From Anniella stebbinsi (Eukaryota; Chordata; Lepidosauria; Squamata; Anniellidae): a stretch of DNA of 64,000 nucleotides. The stretch is from NCBI GenBank assembly GCA_029215795.1, contig JARDYH010000004.1, forward strand, positions 220,341,517-220,405,516, in the 5' to 3' direction. The notes under the pieces were generated by a model. The model did not search any database, was not told the DNA's origin, and saw only the letters and a list, made by a program, of their open reading frames with translations. Positions 32,093 through 41,500 of this stretch are shown here, piece by piece (the first letter of the stretch is position 1; each line of letters opens with the position of its first letter). The translations under genes and the position numbers were made by a program.

Positions 32093-32250
32093 TGGCCATA
32101 TGTCCTTTTTTACAGAAGACAGTCCTCTGTTTGAACGCATGCCGGAGAGCTGTCCTGTCCCACTTTGGTTTAACCATAAGAACTGTTGCCCATCAACCAA
32201 TAGCACTTCAACAGACAGGTCACCTGGTCAGTTTGCCACCCTAGGCTGAG
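32093..32250. repeat. Old hAT-like MITE with GGGTGGC ends
   Basis: GGGTGGCCATATGTCC at the left faces GTTTGCCACCCTA at the right; the interior matches 15357 and 24774. Confidence 0.55.
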
Positions 32251-33675
32251 ATGTACTGTATTTTTATTTAAAATATAATCATTTCTAAACATATGCAAAT
32301 TTTATGCAAATTGCTATCCCCTTTTCCCCTCTTTTGGGGCGATGTGTTTCCTCTATTTTAGCGATTCGTAAGTGGCCACCTTATATATAGGGTTATCATT
32401 GCTTTAAGGTTTTGTTTTGCTACTGCAGGCCTCACCAATGGGACCCATATTGGTCTGGGAGCCTCAGCCACGATTGTCTGCTAGAATTATCCAGGCTTCC
32501 TACCTCCCTGGTACCTGCCTACTTTCACCCACCCCCAATGCTTTATTTCTTGCAGCTAGGAATGTAAAATCCCTGGAGATTTTGTGAACATGGAAAAAAT
32601 GGATTTGGGGAGGGGGGGAATGGAAAAAAATATGCAATACTTTTTTTAGTGTTCTTTTCAGGTCTAACTTCACTTTATTACTTCAGAACATAAAATGTAT
32701 TATGTATAACTTGGTTTGCTCATAAAATTATCATAGAACTAAAAATACTTAAATCTAAATTCAGCAAAGTTGCAATTATTGCCTGAATAAGGTATACTTT
32801 TGCATTTAATATACTAAACATGATTTTATGAGCAAATCAAGATACACAGAATGCATTTTCAGGTCCCATTTCGTGTCTGACCAGAGGGGAATGTCCCCGA
32901 AACATCTGAATCATCCTAGCAGCCAGAAGCAGCAGAAAGAGCTGGTGACAGAGCAAGACTAGTGTATAGCATCTATTCCTGTTTGTGAGGAATTGGTTGA
33001 GTGGCGTTTAGGGAAATCTTGTCTGAAGGAAAAGCTATTGAGAGCTAATTTAGCTGGGGAAGACACTCTTACCTATTAGGAATAGTTACCAAGCATAAGT
33101 AATTTGAGAACCTTCAAGCAATTCACCTCTTTGGTAAACAATTCCCATTATTAAGCATCTTGGTTTTTGATGATTTTAAAAGGCTGTCTCTAGTGGTGAT
33201 GTCTGACATAGGAACCAGGGTACTAAGTTTCTTTTAGGGCCTAAAATCTAGGTAGAGTGTGTTTATTTTACTGGCAGTGGTTAAAGGTTTTTATAGCTAG
33301 GGCAGCATTACCTAATGGTGGTCTACTCTTTATTGAAAACTTTAGCTTTGCCTTGTCATTTGTTTTAATGGTGGTCCAGCTGCTGTGATCTGGGCTATCA
33401 GAGGCGGCTTCTGGGCTAGGGAAGCAGGAGACCTGCTGCACCTCTGCTGTAAGGGTGGGAAGACTGCAGGAGCAATCAGCCAATTAGCTAGGGGGAGAGC
33501 CCAAGAGGCAAAGAGCAACATGATTGGCCAGCTTTAGAGATGCACTTGCATAAGAGGTGGAACAGAAATTTGGCAGGCGCAGGCGAGAGAAAGAGAGCAA
33601 TGTGGATCTGCACAGGGAGAGTCTGCAGCACTGAGAAGAGCACAACACTGGTAACAGGGACCAGAAAGTTTGAAT
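32251..33675. other. Intergenic, AT-rich, no gene recognised
   Basis: No coding exon is supported. ATGATTTTATGAGCAAAT near 32820 faces TTTGCTCATAAAATTATCAT near 32715, forming a loose inverted repeat of unknown origin. Confidence 0.35.
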
Positions 33676-34014
33676 GTATAAGACCGATTCTGGCCTGCTT
33701 GCATTGGCTGCCTGTATGTTTCTGAGCCCGATTCAAGGTGCTGGTTTTAACCTATAAAGTAGGGATGTGCACTGGATCGGACCCGATCCACGATCCGAGT
33801 CCGGTCCAGTGGGAAATCGGATAAATTATCCGATTTCCGATCCCGCAGCTGGATCGGCCGATCCAATCCGAACCGGTCCGAAAAAGCTCCGAACCGGTTC
33901 GGCGGATCGGCGGATCGGCGGGCGCCCACTGGCGCCCACCGCCGCTTCCATTGGCGGGCGCCAGCGGGCGCCCGCCGATGAAAGTGGACAGCGGGGGGGG
34001 GGAGGAGGGGGGCA

Positions 34015-35690
34015 CTTACCTTCTCGGCCCGGTGGCTCCCGTCCGGCGCCGGCGCCTACTACTACTAGCAGGCTCCGCGGCCTGCTCTAGGGTGGCGCGC
34101 CGGGTGATGTCATCACCCGGCGCGCTACTCTAGAGCAGGCCGCGGAGCCTGCTGGTAGTAGTAGGCGCCGGCGCCGGACGGGAGCCACCGGGCCGGGAAG
34201 GTAAGGAGGGGGTGCGTGGAGGGGAGGAGGGGGCGCGCGGAGGGGGGAGGGGGGAGGGGGGCCCTTACCTTTCCGGCCCGGCGGCTCCCGTCCGGCGCCG
34301 GCGCCTACTATTCCCAGCAGGCTCCGCGGCCTGCTCTAGGGTGGCGCGCCGGGTGATGTCATCACCCGGCGCGCTACTCTAGAGCAGGCCGCGGAGCCTG
34401 CTGGTAGTAGTAGGCGCCGGCGCCGGACGGGAGCCGCCGGGCCGGAAAGGTAAGGAGGGGGTGCGTGGAGGGGAGGAGGGGGCGCGCGGAGGGGGGAGGG
34501 GGGCCCTTACCTTTCCGGCCCGGCGGCTCCCGTCCGGCGCCGGCGCCTACTATTCCCAGCAGGCTCCGCGGCCTGCTCTAGGGTGGCGCGCCGGGTGATG
34601 TCATCACCCGGCGCGCTACTCTAGAGCAGGCCGCGGAGCCTGCTGGTAGTAGTAGGCGCCGGCGCCGGACGGGAGCCGCCGGGCCGGAAAGGTAAGGAGG
34701 GGGTGCGTGGAGGGGAGGAGGGGGCGCGCGGAGGGGGGAGGGGGGCCCTTACCTTTCCGGCCCGGCGGCTCCCGTCCGGCGCCGGCGCCTACTATTCCCA
34801 GCAGGCTCCGCGGCCTGCTCTAGGATGGCGCGCCGGGTGATGTCATCACCCGGCGCGCTACTCTAGAGCAGGCCGCGGAGCCTGCTGGAAGTAGTAGGCG
34901 CTGGCGCCGGACGGGAGCCGCCGGGCCGGAAAGGTAAGGAGGGGGTGCGTGGAGGGGAGGAGGGGGCGCGCGGAGGGGGGAGGGGGGCCCTTACCTTTCC
35001 GGCCCGGCGGCTCCCGTCCGGCGCCGGCGCCTACTATTCCCAGCAGGCTCCGCGGCCTGCTCTAGGATGGCGCGCCGGGTGATGTCATCACCCGGCGCGC
35101 TACTCTAGAGCAGGCCGCGGAGCCTGCTGGAAGTAGTAGGCGCCGGCGCCGGACGGGAGCCGCCGGGCCGGAAAGGTAAGGAGGGGGTGCGTGGAGGGGA
35201 GGAGGGGGCGCGCGGAGGGGGGAGGGGGGCCCTTACCTTTCCGGCCCGGCGGCTCCCGTCCGGCGCCGGCGCCTACTATTCCCAGCAGGCTCCGCGGCCT
35301 GCTCTAGGATGGCGCGCCGGGTGATGTCATCACCCGGCGCACTACTCTAGAGCAGGCCGCGGAGCCTGCTGGAAGTAGTAGGCGCCGGCGCCGGACGGGA
35401 GCCGCCGGGCCGGAAAGGTAAGGAGGGGGTGCGTGGAGGGGAGGAGGGGGCGCGCGGAGGGGGGAGGGGGGAGGAGGGGGCGCGCGGAGGGGGGAGGGGG
35501 GAGGGGGGCCCTTACCTGCCCGGCCCGGCGGCTCCCGTCCGGCGCCGGCGCCTACTACTACCAGCAGGCTCCGCGGCCTGCTCCAGGGTGGCGCGCCGGG
35601 TGATGTCATCACCCGGCGCGCTACTCGAGAGTAGGCCGCGGAGCCCGCTGGTAGTAGCCGCCGGCGCCGGACGTGCCGAGAAGGTAAGTG
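34015..35690. repeat. Seven-unit GC-rich tandem array, 242-bp period
   Basis: Unit starts (CTTACCTT..) lie at 34015, 34264, 34506, 34748, 34990, 35232 and 35511. Four of the intervals are exactly 242 bp. Each unit holds a roughly 170-bp near-perfect palindrome centred on GGTGATGTCATCACC with GGCGCGCC and CCGCGG words, then a purine-rich spacer of GGAGG repeats. Units 4-6 share GGATGGCG and GGAAGTAG variants absent from units 1-3, which indicates stepwise block duplication. Confidence 0.93.
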
Positions 35691-35880
35691 GCGGGGAAGG
35701 GGGCTTACCCCCCCCCCGGAGCCGTCCGCTTCTATCCACTGGCGCCCGCGGGCGCCAGCGGATGGAAGCAGGCGGCCCCAGGGGGGGTAGGGAGCGCGGG
35801 GGAGGGGGTTTACCTGCCGGGGCCGTCCACAGCGGACGGCCCCGGGGGGGGGAGGGAGTTAGGCCCCCCCTTACCCACCC

Positions 35881-35943
35881 GCCGCCATTTTTTCCTCATA
35901 GACTTGCATTGCAATGCAAGTCTATGGGGAAAAAAATGGCGGC
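35881..35943. repeat. 63-bp palindrome with paired ATGGCGGC motifs
   Basis: GCCGCCATTTTTTCCTCATAG faces CTATGGGGAAAAAAATGGCGGC around the centre GACTTGCATTGCAATGCAAG. Both ends carry a YY1-like AAAATGGCGGC or its inverse. Confidence 0.8.
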
Positions 35944-36556
35944 CGATCCAAAAATTTCCGATTTTTGGATCGGGATCGGACTCGATCCGGTCCGGGGGGC
36001 CTCCGATTTTGTCCGAACCGGTCCGGGACAAAATTGGAGGTCCCGATCCGGGTCCCGATCCGATCCGGGGGGTCCGTGCACACCCCTACTATAAAGCCTC
36101 ACACGGCTTGGGACCACAATACCTGATGGAACGCCTTTCCCAAAGTGAACCTACCTGTACACTACGCTCAATATCCAAGGTCCTCCTCCAAGTGCCTACT
36201 TCAAGGGAAACTTGGAGGACGGCAACAAGGGAGAGGGCCTTCTCTGTGGTGGCCCCCCAATTATGGAATCTCCCCGATGAGGCCCACCTGGCACCAACAC
36301 TGTTATCTTTTCGGCACCAGGTCAAAACTTTTCTTTTCTCCCAGGCATTTTTAACAGCTTAAGTTGAGGATTTTAACTGACTTTGTGGCCAGGCTTAAAA
36401 GTTTAAAATGTTTTAAATATCAGCTGTTTTTGTGTTTTATGGTTTTAAATTTTGTATATCGACTTTTTAATGTTCAGTCTTTTAATTTTTCTAAAGCGCC
36501 CAAAGAGCTTCGGCTATGGGGCAGTATATAAATGTAATTACTACTACTACTACTAC

Positions 36557-37019
36557 TCTTTCAGTGATGGGAAAAAGAACAAAGTGAGTGTGTTGGAATT
36601 TGCCTGCCTGGTGCCTTGGTGACTAACTGATTAAGGTTTGCTTTGACAACATAGAGGGGGACGAGGAGGAGGGGCCCTAAAATGCCTCCAGCCGAGTTGA
36701 AAAATGGTGAAGCCATGCAGAACAGGGATGCCTAGAAAACAGAGACTTGGTTCGCACATCACGACAAGCCAGTGTGGGTTAATTTACCTGTGGGGCTTGT
36801 TGCTGCACACCTGCCAACATTTTAAAAATGTTGTATAGTGTGAAGCCCGGTCATGGTGGATTGCTGCTGTGGTTAACAAACCACCCACAACTCTAAAACA
36901 ACCCATGGGTGAAATTACCAACCGCATGAAATGTAATCAGCAGTCATCCGATAATGTGCTTAACTAAAAACAACAAGAACAACAATCCAGATATAAATAA
37001 GCCATTGCATTAGTAGCTA

Positions 37020-37051
<32 letters not shown>

Positions 37052-37429
37052 AGCAAGTGGGAGACAAGGGCTTTCGAATTCCATTGCTTCCAAGATACAC
37101 ACAAACAAACTGAACACTGATTTCTCATTTATAGCAATAGGTTCACGTAACTGTGGGACTTGTCTATGAATTAAGAAGAGTGTTGCAACAAAAATAATTT
37201 TCACAATCAATTAATGCCTCGAATACTGGAGTGGACTCTCTTTCAAGACTGGACATTAAATGAAAACATGCTTGGAACGGCTTATGAATCACTTGGCCCA
37301 TCTTAAAATACCCTGAAGATCTTGAGCTCCTAAGTCCCGCAGAAGTAATCCATGTAAGCAGTTCAAGATGTGCATCTGTAAGGTTTTTGTACAGAGAGAA
37401 AGATAAAAGACATTTGTGCAACCCTGAAG
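36557..37429. other. Downstream flank and putative 3'UTR of MRPL1
   Basis: Contains a (TTA)n run at 37021-37050 and a TTCGCACATCACGACAAGCC-started MITE fragment (about 36750-36960). The MRPL1 3'UTR should cover the part nearest 37429. No canonical poly(A) signal was found on the minus strand. Confidence 0.45.
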
Positions 37430-37596
37430 TTATCTGGACGCTTTGATTTCTTCTTCGTCGTCATGGTCGCTATCATCTTCTTTGGCTTCCTCTTTGACCT
37501 CCTCTTTCACAGCTCCTTTGGGGAGAAAGCCTTCAACCTTTAAATCCAAGCCTTCGCTGGTTGAACTCCGAATAACCAAACACGTCACAAATGGGC
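37430..37596 (-). CDS. MRPL1: MRPL1 exon 9 with stop codon
   Basis: The acceptor is TTTGTTTAAAG. The exon encodes [20 protein letters not shown], matching the GPFVVRAFLRSSTSEG end of the family. It then gives a long acidic, lysine-rich tail ([19 protein letters not shown]) ending KASR and a TAA at 37432-37430. The tail is longer and more acidic than in the human protein. No AATAAA or ATTAAA was found on this strand between the stop and about 36540. A TATAAA variant at 37133-37128 is the only nearby candidate poly(A) signal. Confidence 0.92.
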
Positions 37597-38559
37597 CTTT
37601 AAACAAACAAGCAAACAAACAGGATTGGTTGGGAAGAAATCCTGATTATACTCTGCTGCACCTGGAGATTGCCAAGTGACATGTGGTGAAAGCTCTAATG
37701 CATTGATAACATTGTACTGACGTTATTAAAAGTGTTGTTGAATATATTAAAGGCCAGGTCAGCCAACAATAAGCATTTTAAGCCTCTTATAGGGCAGTGG
37801 AAAAGTTTTAAGCACGTACTAAACTCTCCCAATGAAAATCAATATGATTCAGAAGCTCTTAACTTGGGCTGATTTGTGACCCAGATTCATAAAGAAATGT
37901 TTTTAAATGGTTTACTGCTATCACTTGCAAGGACGTAGCTATGATCTAGAACCCAATGTATGCATACAGGTCCCATCGCCTTCTGACAGATGGAGCTTTT
38001 CCCCCCTTCCGTAGCTGATAAGAGAAGCCCGGCTTGACTGAGTAGGTCTGCTTTACTGGACTGTGGCTAATATGTATGATTAAAGTTGATAGCTTAGCTA
38101 GGGTTTGACAGTGGGGCTGAAATCCAGGGCCCCTAAAGCGTGGGGTAGTTGTGTGGAATGACCAGGTAGACTCTAGCTGCTAGAGAGCAGCTGATGGCAG
38201 TGACCAGCGAGACGGCCCTGTGTCTATATCCAGGCCAGCAGGGACACACTGGGGCTCACCAGAATGCATGCTGGTTGCTACAACGTCCTTTCTCTCGCTC
38301 TTTTTAAAGTATTTTCTAGTCAGAGAGGACCGCCAGCCAGGCATGTCCATGGTTACAGATGCTCATTTATTATTTTTTACTTTCAAATATATATTAGCCT
38401 TTTTCTACAACAAACAGTGTCGATTCCCACATAAATCTATTTAGCATGCATTTTATTCCTGCAGTCATGATGGTGCTAGGATTTGAGTTCGAAACGCAAA
38501 ACTGCACAAGCTCGGAGCGTTCCTTCTTTTCTTTCTTTTTAATCAGGGGTTGACAAGAT

Positions 38560-38590
<31 letters not shown>

Positions 38591-41500
38591 GTAGATATTA
38601 ATCTAACATTTCAGGAAGGTAGAAACAGTGCAAAGCATGGGATGGCAGTGTGAGGAAGGGGAGAGGAGAGATGTTAATTGTGTGCTTCACAACTGAATTA
38701 ATGGCTATCTAAAGCCCCAACCCCACTGTAAATCCAGGATCTAAGATTATCCAGCCACATTACTGCTGGCTTCCAACTTGATTGGCAAACATGTTTCCTG
38801 GGGCTTAGAATGAGAGCCGGGGAATATCTAGTTCAAAACATAGCTCAGGAGGAGTATAGGAGACACGAGGCCTTCGAGGGGCAGTGAAAATGGTTTATGA
38901 ATTTGATGCATAATATTTTTTAAAAAGCTCTTCTTCAGTAGCACTGTGTTCCGTATACCATATAGCAGAGTAACTTACTCATATTATCCGATGACAATGT
39001 CGGGATGGTAATTTTACCCTGCCTTGTGGTGCTGTTGTAAGATTTTCTGAAATGATGTACTGAAGTGCTAAGAGTGCTCTGAATTGCAATATCGAATGTT
39101 TAGGTTACTTCCACTTGAGGAAATCATGCACATGTAACACCAGGCTAATGGTGCAAGAGTGAACGTAGCAGCACAAGTCGGGATTTGTGGCATGACACAA
39201 GTAGAGGTGACCTTTACCAATAACGCTCTAGATTACCTTCAGCCTTGGTGCCTGTCACCTGTCAGCACGAGCAGAGCAAGGTGTGGCAGGCAGAATTCCC
39301 CAAGACCAAGGAGTACTGAGGTCCAGTTCAAACATTAACACTCAACCATGGCTGCTTGTCACATATGTGAGCTGGCATGCATGCTTCTGTTTGTAGCTTA
39401 GAAGAAACCACAGTTGGTTGTTGCATCTGAATTCAGCAAATGGTAGTTTGTTAAAAACCCAGTTTGTTAGCACGCTTGGATAACAAACCACCCTCTCTTG
39501 ATAAACTGTGTTTCAAACAAATCACCATTTGCCAAGTTGGGGAGACAACAAATCGCAGGTTCTTCTAAATCAGGAATGGAAGCTTTGCATCTACTCCTCT
39601 TGCAAAGGGGAGGAAGGAATGAGTGAACCTGAGGCTCCTGCTGGCTCACGGACCAGAGGCTCCGCTGGCTGGGATTGTACAGATACTACCAGGCCCTCCT
39701 GACTCTCATGCAAGGCCAATGAAAAGATGTTAAAGCTGTTGGGATGGTGGGGTGGATAGGTTGCTGCTCAGATCATCACAGCTAACTGTGAGCGTGCAGG
39801 GCCTGGGCGACAAGACATCATACATAGCATTTATATAGTGTCTTGTCTCAACGTTCAAAGTAACTCTCGTCCTGTAAAGTGGACTGACATTTTTCTTCCA
39901 AAATTATAGATACATGTGCAGGGTGGAAGTGAGAGACACCCCATACAACCACAGCCAAGCTGAGGTTTCAATTGGGGGATTGCAGCTTACAGCACATGCC
40001 CTTAACCTTTAACCTCACATCTAATTAGAAGCACTTCCTACGGCAGCCTTCTCCAATGTGTTTCCCTTCAGATGCTTCAGCCTATAACTCCCATCATTCC
40101 AGACCATGCTGGCCGGGGCTGATGGGAGTTGGGAGTCCAAAACATCTGGCACGACCCACGTTGGGGAAAGCTGTCCCAGGGCAAATCCAAAAAGCTTCTG
40201 TCATGAAGTTCATATTGAACACGACTTTCGTTTTAGGGAGTGGAAACAGCCCCTCCACATTGTTGAATACTGAAATGTCCTCCAATTTTCACTCATATTA
40301 CTAACGAACATCAGGAATCCTTCCCACTGTAAATGTTTTGGATAATAGCTACTCCCCCCCCCCCCATGGAATAGTAACAATTTGTACTGAGACTTTTCAA
40401 CACTATTCAATAGGCATCTGCAAGACAGTTTTGGGCATTCCAAAAGCAGGCAGGCAGAAGGCAAGAGGAGAGAATTTCATTTTCAAAATTCCCAAACATA
40501 CTTCCAGAACAGCCTCCCTCAACCTGGTGCCTTCCAGATGTGTTGGACTGCAACTCCAATGACCATTCTGGCTGGGAATGATGGGAGTTGCAGTCCAAGA
40601 CATCTAGAAGGCGCCAAGTTGAGAGAGGCTGCTCCAGAGGATGATAAATGTTTTTAAAGCTTCCTGCTAAGGATCGGGGTGAGGGTGGGGGGAAAGGTTG
40701 CAATGGGAGTACAATTACTAGTACTTATGAAGCAAGGTAAGTAGTATTAATGATATCCCTGAAGTACATCCTGTCTGACATAATACTGTGTACTGCCTGT
40801 TACCATTTCTTATTGCTGGGTCTGGCAATCCATGTCGTTTTTAATCAAGCAATTCTTGCTGCTGGGTGTTAGAAAGGTACTCCCCTTTATTCATTCGAGT
40901 AACATAATTAGCCTTCAGTGTCAATTAAGAGACTAAAAAAAGAAAGAGCAGCTTACCATATCTCAGAGGTTTGTATTTACAAACGTCCTTAATAACCGCA
41001 TCCAGATTGGCAACTATCTGATCATTAGGCATATCCAGCTGAAAGAAGTTAATGCAAAATTAATGAAGCAGAAAACATTCAACGCTGCCAGATTAATAAA
41101 AACTGCAGCGGTGGGGGTAAATATTTAATCAGCGTTCCGGGCTTTTGTTTAATAAAAGGGGGAAAAATCCTCTCTGTTCAAGATGCAAAGTACTATAAGT
41201 GCCATCATCATCATTAGCTCAAAGATATCCTGTTGTGACAAAAGCAGAAAGCATCTTTCTGTTTCCATTCAAACTCAACCACTATAAATATATATGTGTG
41301 TGGGTATATCCCCTGCGAGAGCCAGCTGTTGTGGGATAGAGATTCAATAAATGTCCTCTGACCAAATCAAATCCGTAAGATTTAACGTGTTACAAATAGA
41401 CCTCGAGCTTAGGGGAAGCTTGGCTCTCCTGAAGGATAACAGCAGGGCACGGAGACAGGTGAGGAAGACAAGCTGGCGAGACAGGCTGGAAATGTGCGCT

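Larger units (their letters stand above)
33760..36088. mobile_element. 2.33-kb non-autonomous hAT-type element carrying a satellite array
   Basis: The terminal inverted repeats TAGGGATGTGCAC and GTGCACACCCCTA sit inside a perfect 8-bp duplication CTATAAAG (33752-33759, 36089-36096). The outer 120-150 bp on each side are rich in GGATCGG and CCGATCC words and self-pair. The middle is a seven-unit tandem array. No transposase is encoded, and the ORFs reported here are composition artefacts. Confidence 0.93.
33676..36545 (+). mobile_element. L2/CR1-clade LINE 3' part, split by a hAT element
   Basis: Before 33759 and after 36097 the sense strand reads as one LINE C-terminus: LHWLPV-like, then HGLGPQYLMERLSQ, RERAFSVVAPQLWNLPDEA and FRHQVKTFLFSQAF. 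It ends with GGCAGTATATAAATGTAATTA and an (ACT)n tail at 36540-36556. Excision of 33760-36096 would restore the reading frame region. Confidence 0.8.
37597..40956. other. MRPL1 intron 8
   Basis: Contains an (AGAT)n microsatellite (38561-38597) and a CAAACATTAACACTCAACCATGG-type element near 39330-39560. Two CAACTCCCAT-type palindromes lie at 40040-40165 and 40506-40645, and a C run near 40351-40361. No other exon recognised. Confidence 0.55.

Noticed and set aside
34015..35690. Direct-repeat array as a possible CRISPR
   Set aside because: The units are 242 bp, contiguous, palindromic and GC-rich in a vertebrate genome. There are no short repeats with unique spacers and no cas genes.
35429..36362. 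Overlapping 221- and 224-residue frames in the hAT element
   Set aside because: They are composition artefacts of the GC-rich array and the GGATCGG words. Only the last part after 36097 is protein-like, and that belongs to the split LINE.
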